Shown here in pieces: positions 25,898-34,574 of a stretch of 64,000 nt of DNA. This DNA is from Methylobacterium sp. Leaf465 (lineage in GTDB: Bacteria > Pseudomonadota > Alphaproteobacteria > Rhizobiales > Beijerinckiaceae): the NCBI RefSeq assembly GCF_001424705.1, contig NZ_LMRA01000048.1:62001-126000 (forward strand), in the 5' to 3' direction. The notes beneath the pieces were generated by a model. The model made no database searches. It was not told the origin of the DNA and worked only from the letters and a program-made list of their open reading frames with translations. The position numbers were made by a program, and so were the translations under genes. Numbering within the stretch: the first letter of the stretch is position 1; each line of letters starts with the position of its first letter.

Positions 25898-26593
25898 TCA
25901 GCCGTAGGCGCGCGCGGCGTGGGCGCGCAGGGTCGCCGCCAACGCGTTGATCAGGATGACGAGCCCGATCAGCACCAGCCCGAGCGCGAGGGCCAGACTG
26001 AGGTCGCCCTTCTGGGTCTCCAGAGAGATCGCCGTGGTCATCGTGCGGGTGTGACCATCGATGTTGCCCCCGACCACGAGGACGGCGCCGATCTCCGAGA
26101 TCGCGCGCCCGAAGGCGGCCAGGGCCGTCGTCACGAGGGAGAAGCGCGTATCGTGGATCAGCGCGAGCGCCCGGCGCGGGGCCGACAGTCCGAGCGAACG
26201 CAGTTGCTCACCGAGATGCGCCTCGGCATCGGCGACCACCTGCCGAGTGAGCGCCGCGACGAGAGGCGTCGCCAGTACGGCCTGGGCCGCCACCATCGCG
26301 CCCGGGGTAAACAGGAGACCGAGCGACCCCAGCGGGCCGGAGCGCGACAGCACGAGGTAGAGCACCAACCCGACGATCACCGGGGGGAGCCCCATGAAGG
26401 CGTTCAGCAGCCCAACGAGGACCGATCGCCCCGGAAACATGGCGACCGCCAGAAGGGCCCCCACCGGGATCCCGATGCCGAGCCCGATGCCCACGGCGGT
26501 GAGGCTGACACGCAGGGAAAGCCACGCGATCACGAGGACATCGCGGTCGAGGGTCACCAGACGCGAGATCGTCTCCTGAAAGGTCTGAAGCAT
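25898..26593 (-). CDS. tupB: Tungstate ABC transporter permease
   Basis: This 231-residue inner-membrane protein has about five membrane segments and the ATPase-contacting loop EQLRSLGLSAPRRALALIHD (about 135-155), a feature of TupB and related permeases. The ATG at 26593 was chosen; the frame is open further upstream to 26767 but that part overlaps the divergent regulator gene. It is the first gene of the tup operon, with only 73 bases to the regulator. Confidence 0.86.
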   Translation of the reverse strand: MLQTFQETISRLVTLDRDVLVIAWLSLRVSLTAVGIGLGIGIPVGALLAVAMFPGRSVLVGLLNAFMGLPPVIVGLVLYLVLSRSGPLGSLGLLFTPGAMVAAQAVLATPLVAALTRQVVADAEAHLGEQLRSLGLSAPRRALALIHDTRFSLVTTALAAFGRAISEIGAVLVVGGNIDGHTRTMTTAISLETQKGDLSLALALGLVLIGLVILINALAATLRAHAARAYG

Positions 26594-26666
26594 CGTCACC
26601 GGGCTGCATGGGGCCTCGCGGGATGATACGGGGGAGCGGGAAAGATCAATAGGAAAGACTTTGCCG

Positions 26667-27659
26667 ATGCGCGTATCGACGCCTCTCACGCTGCAGGCCG
26701 ATGGCGATTGGAACGGTCTCGCGCTGCGGCCGACCTTCGCCATGCTGCACGCGCTTTCCACCTCCACCTCGCTGCTCGTCGCCGCGCGAAGACTCGGAGT
26801 TTCCTATCGTTCGGCCTGGAGCCGGATCTCGGACCTCGAAGCCGCCCTCGGACAACCGGTGGCGATCAAGACCAAGGGGCACGGCACGGTGCTCACACCG
26901 TATGGCCGTACGCTCCACGCGACGCTGTCAGAGATGTACGATCGGCTCGGCCCCCTTCTCGCCGCCGAGGCGGACCGGATGACGGAGGCCTTGCGCAGGC
27001 TGGAGGCCCGTCAATTGCCCCCCCTGAGGCTCGCGGCGAGCCACGATCCGCTGCTTCTGGGTGTCGTCGAAGCCCGGGCGGACGTCGAGCTCGCGATCGC
27101 CGGAAGCCTCGACGCTCTGTCGCATCTTCGTACTGGGAGCGCGGATGCGGCGGGCTTCCACTACGGCTCCGAAGGTCCGGCCCCGGATCCCTTCGGTGCC
27201 GTGTTCCGCGATCCGGACCTCCACGTTCGACCGTTGTTCCGGCGTCAGCAGGGCCTGATGCTTCCGCCCGGCAACCCGCACGGGGTCACCGGCGTCCGCG
27301 ACATCGCCCGCCTGGACCTGCGCTTCGTGAACCGCCAGCGGGGTGCCGGGACGCGCATCTGGTTCGAACGTCTCTGCGCCGAGGCCGGTTTGGAGAGCCG
27401 CGCGATCCGGGGGTCGCAGACCGAGGAATTCACCCATCAGGCCGTCGCCGCGCTCATCGCCACCGGCACCGCGGATGTCGGCATGGGGACACCCGCGATC
27501 GCCGAGCGCTTCGGCCTCGCTTTCCAGTCCCTGGGCTGGGAAACTTACTTCCTGGCCGCCCGCACCACCATTGACGAGGCGTTGTTAACGCAATTGACGG
27601 AGGCCGCCGGACGAGCGGCGTCCGTCACCCTCGGCTACCAGAGCACGGCGTGCGGATAG
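26667..27659 (+). CDS. ModE-type HTH regulator fused to a binding-protein-like domain
   Basis: This 330-residue protein has a ModE/LysR-like winged helix at the N-terminus (about 18-80: TSLLVAARRLGVSYRSAWSR) and a periplasmic-binding-protein-like domain from about 110 onward, with NRQRGAGTRIWFERL and the SQTEEFTHQAVAALIATG motif. It is divergent from tupB across 73 bases and is the likely tungstate/molybdate sensor that controls it. The ATG at 26667 is used; a TTG at 26661 is better placed relative to AGGAA at 26651 and may be the true start. Its 3' end overlaps moeA by 25 bases. Confidence 0.82.
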   Translation: MRVSTPLTLQADGDWNGLALRPTFAMLHALSTSTSLLVAARRLGVSYRSAWSRISDLEAALGQPVAIKTKGHGTVLTPYGRTLHATLSEMYDRLGPLLAAEADRMTEALRRLEARQLPPLRLAASHDPLLLGVVEARADVELAIAGSLDALSHLRTGSADAAGFHYGSEGPAPDPFGAVFRDPDLHVRPLFRRQQGLMLPPGNPHGVTGVRDIARLDLRFVNRQRGAGTRIWFERLCAEAGLESRAIRGSQTEEFTHQAVAALIATGTADVGMGTPAIAERFGLAFQSLGWETYFLAARTTIDEALLTQLTEAAGRAASVTLGYQSTACG

Positions 27660-28888
27660 AAGGTGAGGATGTCGCCCGCGGCCACGGCCGTCACCGTTTC
27701 GTCGAGTTCGACGAGGCCGTCGCTCTCCGTCAGCGACGAGAGCACACCGGCACCTTCGCGGGGGTACTTCACGGCCTCCAGGACGGCATCGGGCCCGAGG
27801 GCGACGCTGACGCGGACAAATTCGCGCCGGCCCACCTTCTTGCGATAGGCGAAGGCGGCCCGAACGGGCTGGCCGAGGGGTGCAACGTCGTTTGCGCCGC
27901 CCAGGCGCGCGAGGAGTGGGCGCACCACGAACAGGAGCGTGACGTAGACGGCACCGGGATTGCCCGGCAGCCCGACGAATGGCGTACCGTCGACAACGCC
28001 CATTGCGACCGGACGGCCGGGCTTGATCGCAAGGCGCCAGAACATCAGCGCGCCGACCGCCTCGACGGCGGCCTTCACGTGGTCCTCCTCACCGGTGGAG
28101 ACACCGCCCGAGGTCAGGATCAGGTCATGATCCCGGGCCGCTTGCCGCAGGCGCGCCGCGAGGGCATCGGGTTCATCGCGCAGGATGCCGAGATCCGCGA
28201 CCTCGGCTCCGAGGCGGGCGAGCAGGGTCGCGAGCATCACGCGGTTCGAATCGTGGATTGCGCCGGAGGGAAGCGGCGCGCCCGGCTCTGTAAGTTCGTC
28301 GCCGGTGGAGAACAGGGCGACCCGCAGGCGCGTGCGCACGGCGATTCGGTCATGGCCGGAAGCGGCCGCGAGGGCGAGATCCTGTGGCCGCAGGCGCCGC
28401 CCAGCCGGGATCGCGCAGGCCCCGCGGGCGATGTCCTCACCGGCGTCTCGAGCGTTGGCGCCGCGTTTCAGCCCGGGGGGCAGCACGACGACGTCGCCCT
28501 CGCGGCGCACGTCCTCCTGCATGAACACCGTGTCGGCCCCGGGCGGCATCGGAGCCCCGGTGAAGATCCGGATCGCGCCGCCAGCGCCCGAGATTTCCTC
28601 CGCGGCCGTCCCCGCGGGGAGCCGACCGCGGACCGGGAGCCGCGTCTCGCCCTCCAGGCTGAGGTCACCGTGGCGGATCGCGTAGCCGTCGACGGCGGAA
28701 TTCGGGAATGGAGGCACGTCATGGAGCGCCAGGACGGGCTCGGCCGCCACGCGTCCATCGGCCAGCCCGAGCGGCAGCCACTCGGTCCCGGCCAGGATCG
28801 GCAGGCGCTCGCCGATCAGCGCCACGGCGTCTTCGATGCGCATCAGCGCACCGCCGAACGCGAAGCAGTCGTCGGTCAACTGGGCCAT
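27635..28888 (-). CDS. moeA: Molybdopterin molybdenumtransferase MoeA
   Basis: MoeA inserts molybdate (or tungstate) into adenylylated molybdopterin. The 417-residue protein keeps all family motifs: PPFPNSAVDGYA, IFTGAPMPPGADTV, STGDEL, SGGVSTGEEDHVK, IKPGRPVAMG and GLPGNPGA. A GGAGGG lies just before the ATG at 28888, which fixes the start although the frame is open far upstream. It overlaps mobB by 13 bases and is the last of four cotranscribed cofactor genes. Confidence 0.93.
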   Translation of the reverse strand: MAQLTDDCFAFGGALMRIEDAVALIGERLPILAGTEWLPLGLADGRVAAEPVLALHDVPPFPNSAVDGYAIRHGDLSLEGETRLPVRGRLPAGTAAEEISGAGGAIRIFTGAPMPPGADTVFMQEDVRREGDVVVLPPGLKRGANARDAGEDIARGACAIPAGRRLRPQDLALAAASGHDRIAVRTRLRVALFSTGDELTEPGAPLPSGAIHDSNRVMLATLLARLGAEVADLGILRDEPDALAARLRQAARDHDLILTSGGVSTGEEDHVKAAVEAVGALMFWRLAIKPGRPVAMGVVDGTPFVGLPGNPGAVYVTLLFVVRPLLARLGGANDVAPLGQPVRAAFAYRKKVGRREFVRVSVALGPDAVLEAVKYPREGAGVLSSLTESDGLVELDETVTAVAAGDILTFYPHAVLW

Positions 28889-29421
28889 GGTCCCTCCAGG
28901 TGCGCCAGCGCCGTCTCCAGCGGTTCCGACAGGGCGAGGACGAGGTCGGCGATTCGCGCGATGGCGTCGAGATCGACGATCGGCACCGGAGCATCCGTGA
29001 AGGGCTGGTCGCTCGCGACCGCCACGATCCGGGGATCGTCGGGGTAGATCGGCGGCTTGCCGTTGGCGGCGCGGTGGACCTCGAGCTTGGCATGCACGTC
29101 GCGCTTGAAGCCCTCGACGATGACGAGATCGCAGGGCGAGAGCCGGCGCAGGAGCTCGCCAAGCCGCGCTTCCCGCTCGGCGCCGATCTCGTGGATCTGG
29201 ACCCAGCGCCGCGACGACGACACGATGACCTCGGACGCCCCTGCCTCGCGATGGACGTAGGAATCCTTGCCGGGATGATCGACGTCGAAGGCGTGGTGCG
29301 CGTGCTTGATCGTTGCGACCTTCACGCCGCGCGCCGTCAGCAGCGGGATCAGCCGGGACAGGAGCGTGGTCTTGCCCGCGCCGCTCCAGCCCGCGAGGCC
29401 GATGACCCGGGCGGGATTCAC
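28876..29421 (-). CDS. mobB: Molybdopterin-guanine dinucleotide biosynthesis protein MobB
   Basis: MobB is a GTPase that assists MobA in adding GMP to the molybdenum/tungsten pterin, making the bis-MGD cofactor that formate dehydrogenase needs. The 181-residue protein has a P-loop GWSGAGKTT at 11-19, followed by TIKHAHHAFDVDHPGKDS and CDLVIVEGFK, which are MobB hallmarks. It overlaps the upstream MoeA-fusion gene by four bases (ATGA) and moeA downstream by 13 bases. Confidence 0.93.
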   Translation of the reverse strand: MNPARVIGLAGWSGAGKTTLLSRLIPLLTARGVKVATIKHAHHAFDVDHPGKDSYVHREAGASEVIVSSSRRWVQIHEIGAEREARLGELLRRLSPCDLVIVEGFKRDVHAKLEVHRAANGKPPIYPDDPRIVAVASDQPFTDAPVPIVDLDAIARIADLVLALSEPLETALAHLEGPWPS

Positions 29422-31409
29422 GGCGCCTCCGCGGGCGAGAACCCGGCTTCGCTGAGGAGGGCGCGGGTCTCGGGATCGCGCAGGCAGGCGAGGAAGGCGG
29501 CGAGTGCCGGCCGTTCGCGGTGCTCGGCGCGGTAGGCGAAATCGTAGCGCTCATCGGCGAGCGGCAGAAAACCGAGGCCGTAGGCCCGCGCCACGGTGGC
29601 GATGGCGACGCCCCAATCAGCCCGCCCCTGGGCCACTGCCGCCGCCACGGCGTTGTGCGAGCGCGGCTGATTCCAGAACCCGGGCGGACGGGCGCCCTTC
29701 AGGAGGCCGTCGACCAGGGCGCGGGTGCCCGAGCCGGTATTGCGGTTGACCATCACGATCTCGGGTTCGGCCAAGGCCGCGGCGACAGCCTCGTCCGGCA
29801 AGCAGCCCTCGAACAGGGGATGGCCGGGCTTGAAGACAACGCCCTGCAGGCGTCCCCAGCCTTCGGCCAACTCCAGTCCGGGCCCGAGGAACGGCCGGTT
29901 GTAGATGCCCGTCTCGGTGTCGAGGAGATGCATCGCGGCGAGGTCGCACTCCCCCCGGGCCAGTGCGGCGAGCCCCCCGGCCGAGCCGACCCAGATGGGA
30001 CGTGCACGAAGTCCGTGCTCCGCGAGTCGCCCGATCACCCTGTCGAGTCCGACGCAGTGACTGCCGATGATCGTCAGATCCGGCGGCCGGACGCCGGCAC
30101 CGAGCCGGGTGACCGACACGGTTTCCCCGGCCTCCAGGCCGGCCCGGGCGGCGGGAACCGCGAAGAAGCCGTCGGCCTGCGAGAACGCAGTCACCGAGCC
30201 GGATCCCTTGGGCAGCGGCAGGGCGCGCAGGCCGCCCTCCGTCTCGGCCAGGGCGGTCATCACGAATTCCGTGCGCCCGCGCTCGGAGGGCACGCGCTGA
30301 GGCAGGATCGCCGTGACAAAGGTGTCCTCCCGCGGCGCCAGGCCGGCCATCGCCCGCACCAGCGGCACCACGACGTCGTGGAACGTGAACATCGCCGACG
30401 TCGGAAAGCCCGGCAGGACGACCACGGGCGTCTGTCCCGCGACCGCGAGGCAGAGGGGCTTCCCGGGTTTCAGGGCGACCCCATGCACGAGGATGCCGGG
30501 TTCGCCAAGGCGCTGAAGGATGCGGTGCGAGACGTCGCCGGCCCCCTTCGAGGTCCCCCCCGACAGGACGACGATGTCGCTGTCGGCGATGGCGGTGCGG
30601 AGGGCAGCGTCCAGGGCGGCCTCGTCGTCGCGAACGATACCGAGTGGCCAAACGGTGCCGCCGTTCTCGCTGACGGTCGCGGCCACGATCGGCCCGTTGG
30701 AATCGTAAATCGCCCCGGGCTTCAGCGCCCGGCCCGGCGCCACCAGTTCGTCGCCGGTCGAGAGAATCGCGACCCGGGGCCGGCGGACGACGTCGACGGC
30801 GGCGAGGCCGCAGGCGGCCAGCATGCCGATCTCGCGCGCGGTGATCGGCATGCCCTTGCGCAGGACCGTCTCGCCCGAGGCCATGTCGGCCCCGGCATAG
30901 CCGATGAACTGGCCCGGCCGGGCCGGACGGATGAGGTCGATCGCGAGGCTGTCGGGGCGGAACTCGGTCTGTTCGACCATCACGACGGCATCGGCGCCGC
31001 GCGGGACGACTCCGCCGGTGGCGATCGGCGTCGCGGTGCCGGGGGGCACGGCCATGACCGGCGCGACCCCACAGGCGAGGATCTCGCGGTTCAGGATCAG
31101 GCGCCGCGGCCGCGCCTCGTCCGCGCCCTCGGTATCCGCAGCGCGCAGGGCGAATCCGTCCACGAGGGCGCGATCGAAGGGCGGCACGTCGATGGGCGAG
31201 GCGACGTCGTGGGCCAGGACGCGCCCGAGTGCGTCGACGAGAAACACGGTCTCGGGCGCGAGGGCTGCGTGCGGCACCGCCGAGCGGAAGCGCGCGAGGG
31301 CCTCTTCCCGGCTGACCACCGTGAGGAATTGCTCCTGGCGCGCGGCCTGCGCCAGCCGGTCCAGGAAGGCGTCTTCCGCGGCGGTGTCGGTGGGCACGGC
31401 GTCGCTCAC
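29418..31409 (-). CDS. MoeA fused to a C-terminal binding-protein-like domain
   Basis: This 663-residue protein joins a full MoeA domain (about 20-430) to a periplasmic-binding-protein-like domain (about 440-650). MoeA motifs PPFDRALVDGFA, STGDELVAPG, SGGTSKGAGD, LKPGKPL and LPGFPTSA are present, so the transferase part may be active. The second part carries NRNTGSGTRALVDGLL and SHNAVAAAVAQGRADWG, closely like the sensor domain of the regulator at 26667-27659. It probably recognises the metal oxyanion or the cofactor, which would make metal-selective insertion possible. Such fusions are known in archaea and some bacteria. It is coupled to mobB and to the third MoeA-like gene by four-base overlaps. 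Confidence 0.88.
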   Translation of the reverse strand: MSDAVPTDTAAEDAFLDRLAQAARQEQFLTVVSREEALARFRSAVPHAALAPETVFLVDALGRVLAHDVASPIDVPPFDRALVDGFALRAADTEGADEARPRRLILNREILACGVAPVMAVPPGTATPIATGGVVPRGADAVVMVEQTEFRPDSLAIDLIRPARPGQFIGYAGADMASGETVLRKGMPITAREIGMLAACGLAAVDVVRRPRVAILSTGDELVAPGRALKPGAIYDSNGPIVAATVSENGGTVWPLGIVRDDEAALDAALRTAIADSDIVVLSGGTSKGAGDVSHRILQRLGEPGILVHGVALKPGKPLCLAVAGQTPVVVLPGFPTSAMFTFHDVVVPLVRAMAGLAPREDTFVTAILPQRVPSERGRTEFVMTALAETEGGLRALPLPKGSGSVTAFSQADGFFAVPAARAGLEAGETVSVTRLGAGVRPPDLTIIGSHCVGLDRVIGRLAEHGLRARPIWVGSAGGLAALARGECDLAAMHLLDTETGIYNRPFLGPGLELAEGWGRLQGVVFKPGHPLFEGCLPDEAVAAALAEPEIVMVNRNTGSGTRALVDGLLKGARPPGFWNQPRSHNAVAAAVAQGRADWGVAIATVARAYGLGFLPLADERYDFAYRAEHRERPALAAFLACLRDPETRALLSEAGFSPAEAP

Positions 31410-32563
31410 AGCGCGAGCCCCGGGACGACGCGGCCGGCCGGATATCCTTCCGATTCCGGTCCGACGAGGATCGCCGCATCGGCGTGGATCAAGCTGGCCA
31501 GCGCAAGGTCGCTGCCGCCCAGCGGCAGAAGGCCGTCAGGCATCCGGCGGGCGAAGACGATCTCGCTCATGCCGATGGTGGAGGCGATCTTGCCCAGAAG
31601 CGGTGCGCCGCTTCCCGCCGGAGCCCGAGCTCCGGACAGGCTCGCGATCAGCGGGCGCGCGAGGGCGACGAAGGCGCCGAGCGCCGCGTCGGGCCGCCCC
31701 GGCAGCAGAATGACGGGCCGTCCTCCCACCTCGCCGAAGCCCGCGGTGTCCCCCGGCTGGAGGGCGATGCCATGCGCCCGCACCGTTCCAGCCAGGGCCA
31801 GTCCGGCGGAGGCGTGGTCGTTGTGTCCGAAGCCCGTCCCGCCGATCGTCAGAACGGCGTCGCCGTCCTGTGTTCTGAGCACATCCGCGATCGCGTCCGG
31901 AGAGTTGGCGGCCACGATGTTGGCCACCAACGCGCCCGCCGCGGTGATCCAATGCGCCAGGAGGGGGGAGAGGGTGTCGGCCTCGGGCGCTCCCGCGACG
32001 ATCAGGGTCAGGCGGGGACGGCGTAGGGCGAGACTCGCGAAGCCGGCCGCCTGTAGGGCCAGCCGGTGCAGGGCCGTCACCCGCTGACCGGTGGCGAGGA
32101 GCAGGGTGCCGGGCGAGGCTTCTGCACCGGCCGTACGCACGCCCTCCCCCATCGGGACATCGGCCACGATGGACGATCCCTCGATGGCTTCGGGGGGCAG
32201 GATCGTGTCGGCATCCTCCGGCAACCGCGCGCCTGCCTCGACCCAGGGCGGGCGGCCCACGACGAGAATCGGCGCGAAGGGCGAGGCGCCGACGACGTCC
32301 GCACCGCGCACGGCCCAACCGTCTCGCAGGGCCGTCGCAAATTCCGGAATGGCCCGCGGCGCATGGCAGTCGACGGCGCCGGTCCCGCCGAGGCCCTCGG
32401 CGAACGGCACCGCCTCCGGTGCGACCGGGACAAGGTGCTCCGTCAAGAGACGAACGGCCTGCGTCAGTGGCATGAGAGCCGAGGATGCGGTCCGGCGCGG
32501 ACCGGGTGCCGCTGCGGGCGAGCCGGCCTCCGGTTCGAGGGCGCTGCGGTCGGATGCGATCAT
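31406..32563 (-). CDS. Degenerate MoeA-like protein
   Basis: This protein of about 385 residues follows the MoeA fold but has lost several active-site signatures. It has TALRDGWAV in place of the SAVDGYA motif and LPEDADTILPP where the TGA loop should be. There is no STGDEL sequence, and IGGTGFGHNDHAS stands in for the SGGVSxGxxD motif. The end LLPGRPDAALGAF is recognisable. It probably has a structural or metal-delivery role rather than full catalysis. The start is uncertain: ATG at 32563 is used, ATG at 32473 is also possible. It is the first gene of the cofactor operon. Confidence 0.7.
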   Translation of the reverse strand: MIASDRSALEPEAGSPAAAPGPRRTASSALMPLTQAVRLLTEHLVPVAPEAVPFAEGLGGTGAVDCHAPRAIPEFATALRDGWAVRGADVVGASPFAPILVVGRPPWVEAGARLPEDADTILPPEAIEGSSIVADVPMGEGVRTAGAEASPGTLLLATGQRVTALHRLALQAAGFASLALRRPRLTLIVAGAPEADTLSPLLAHWITAAGALVANIVAANSPDAIADVLRTQDGDAVLTIGGTGFGHNDHASAGLALAGTVRAHGIALQPGDTAGFGEVGGRPVILLPGRPDAALGAFVALARPLIASLSGARAPAGSGAPLLGKIASTIGMSEIVFARRMPDGLLPLGGSDLALASLIHADAAILVGPESEGYPAGRVVPGLAL

Positions 32564-32717
32564 GCGTCGAGCGATGCGCCATCGCCGAGCGATGATCAAG
32601 CGCCCCCCGGGTCTCCCGCGTCACCGGGTCCCGTCTCCATGCAGCGACATCTCTCTGGCGGATCGTCTAAATTCGCGCGCCGGGCCGGTATCCCGGCGTT
32701 TTCTCGCGGGGGATGCA

Positions 32718-34046
32718 GTGCAGGTTTTCGGCAAAGCCTTGGTCGATCGTGTCCCATCCCGGCGGGCACTCGCCCTCTGCTTCCTCGCGTCCCTTGTGTC
32801 AGGCTCACCCGCCGCCGCGCAGTTGCGCGGCCACGGCGGCCCGGTTCGGGCGCTGGCGGTCGCGCCGGGGGGTGCCCTCGCGATCTCGGGCGGCTTCGAT
32901 CAGGCCGCGATCCTGTGGGCGATCGACAGCGGCAGCGCGCTCACCGTCCTGCGCTTTCATGACGGGGCCGTAAACGCGGTCGCCGCCTTGTCCGAGGGCG
33001 GCTTCGTCACGGCCTCGGAAGATGGCCGTATCGCCCTCTGGCGCGCCGGCCAACCCGAGCCCGAGCGGGTCTTCACCGAACATGCGGGGCCGGTGGCGGC
33101 GCTGGCGGTCTCGCCCGACGGATCGCTGCTGGCCTCGGCCGCCTGGGACGGAACCGCCCGGATCCGCCCGATCGCCGGCGGCCCGGCCCGCGTGCTCGCG
33201 GGGCACCAGGGCAACGTGAACGCCGTCGGTTTCCTGCCGGATCGGCGGCCGGTCACCGCCGGCTACGACGCCACCGTGCGGATCTGGCCGCGGGCCGACG
33301 ACCCCGCGGGCGTGCCCATCGTGGTCACGCTGCCCACCATCCTGAACGCGCTGGCAGTGACGCCGGACGGCGAAATCGCAGTCGCGGGCGGGGACGCGGT
33401 CGTACGCCTGTTACACCCGGACGGATCGGTCCGCGCCTCGGTCGATGTCGGGCCGAACCCGGTCATCGCGCTCGCGCCCTCCCCCGATGGCCGCTGGATC
33501 GCCGCCGCCACCGCCGGCGGCGCGGTCGCGGTGATCGACCGGGAATCGGGTACGATCCTGCATCGCCTCGTCGGGCCGGGCCTGCCGGTCTGGTCCATCG
33601 CGTGGCGCCCGGACGGACGCGAACTCCTCACGGGCGGCAGCGACCGACTGATCCGGCGCTGGGATGCCCTGAGCGGCGAACCGATCGGTCCCCTGGCGAT
33701 GCCGCGTCCGTCGGATGCCCTGGCCGCGTATCACGGGGACCGGGGCGCCGAGGTGTTCCAGGCCTGCGTCGCGTGTCACGCTCTTACCCCGGAGGACGGC
33801 CCCCGCGCCGGCCCCACGCTCGCCGGCATCATCGGCCGGCGCATCGCCACCGTGCCGGGCTACCGCTATTCCGACGCCCTGAGGGGCATGGACATCGTCT
33901 GGGACGCGCGCACCATCGCTCGGCTCTTCGAGGTCGGCCCGACCCGCTACACACCGGGGACGCGGATGCCGGAGCAGACGATCAACCGGGCGGAAGACCG
34001 GGAGGCACTCGTGAAGTTCTTGGAGAGCGCGACGGCGACGCGCTGA
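32718..34046 (+). CDS. WD40 beta-propeller fused to a c-type cytochrome
   Basis: This is an exported protein of 442 residues. A signal peptide (about 1-32, ending SPAAAQ) is followed by seven or so WD40-like repeats (about 33-330, with VRALAVAPGG, VNAVAAL, VAALAVSPDGSLLASAAWDG, VNAVGFLPD and VWSIAWRPDGRELLTGG) and a C-terminal cytochrome c domain with the haem site CVACH (Cys350, Cys353, His354) and a likely Met ligand in GTRMPEQ. The GTG at 32718 has GGGGGA upstream. Its place beside the formate dehydrogenase genes suggests a periplasmic electron-transfer partner. That link is inferred. Confidence 0.85.
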   Translation: MQVFGKALVDRVPSRRALALCFLASLVSGSPAAAQLRGHGGPVRALAVAPGGALAISGGFDQAAILWAIDSGSALTVLRFHDGAVNAVAALSEGGFVTASEDGRIALWRAGQPEPERVFTEHAGPVAALAVSPDGSLLASAAWDGTARIRPIAGGPARVLAGHQGNVNAVGFLPDRRPVTAGYDATVRIWPRADDPAGVPIVVTLPTILNALAVTPDGEIAVAGGDAVVRLLHPDGSVRASVDVGPNPVIALAPSPDGRWIAAATAGGAVAVIDRESGTILHRLVGPGLPVWSIAWRPDGRELLTGGSDRLIRRWDALSGEPIGPLAMPRPSDALAAYHGDRGAEVFQACVACHALTPEDGPRAGPTLAGIIGRRIATVPGYRYSDALRGMDIVWDARTIARLFEVGPTRYTPGTRMPEQTINRAEDREALVKFLESATATR

Positions 34047-34053
34047 ATCCGGC

Positions 34054-34557
34054 TCACAGCGTCCGGATCATGTAACGGGCCTCGCCGCCGTAGCTGGCGA
34101 GCGTCCTCGCCGTCGCGTCGCTCGGCGCGCAGCTTCGAAAGCCATGGCGCTCCCAGAACCGCACGGTCCCGTTGACCGCCACCAGGGCCAGGTCGTGCAG
34201 CCCGGCCTCCCGCATCCGGCCGATCAGGAGCGCCAGACCCGCTCCGGCCTGCCCGGCACCGGCGAGCGCCGGTTCGATACCGAGGTCATGCAGGTAGGCA
34301 GCGCCCTCCGCCGACGGCACGGGCGCGAGTGATCGGTTCAAGGGCGGAACTCGTCCGAGCGGCCAGGGATACGCAACCGCATACCCCGCGACGCCTGCAT
34401 GCGCGTCGCTCAGAGCCAGACACAGGCGGGCTCCCAACGCGAGCCGTTCGCCGAAATGCGCCGCATCCTCCGGATGGTCCGGGAACAGCCGGTCGGCCAG
34501 AGCGACGACCTGTACGAGATCCCGCTCCTCCATGCTCCGCCACGTCCAGTCGCCCAT
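34054..34557 (-). CDS. GNAT-family N-acetyltransferase
   Basis: This 167-residue protein has the GNAT fold: WRSMEERDLVQVVALADRLF at the start, a central beta region (LALSDAHAGVAGYAVAYPW), YLHDLGIEPALAGAGQAGAG for acetyl-CoA binding and LVAVNGTVRFWERHGFRSC near the end. The acceptor is unknown. It begins 17 bases after the ferredoxin-like gene on the same strand and is probably cotranscribed with it. It ends seven bases from the convergent WD40-cytochrome gene. Confidence 0.82.
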   Translation of the reverse strand: MGDWTWRSMEERDLVQVVALADRLFPDHPEDAAHFGERLALGARLCLALSDAHAGVAGYAVAYPWPLGRVPPLNRSLAPVPSAEGAAYLHDLGIEPALAGAGQAGAGLALLIGRMREAGLHDLALVAVNGTVRFWERHGFRSCAPSDATARTLASYGGEARYMIRTL

Positions 34558-34574
34558 GGCAGCGGCCGATCCGG

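Noticed and set aside
25898..26767. Longer TupB start at 26767
   Set aside because: The added 58 residues overlap the divergent regulator gene and lack the hydrophobic character of the permease.
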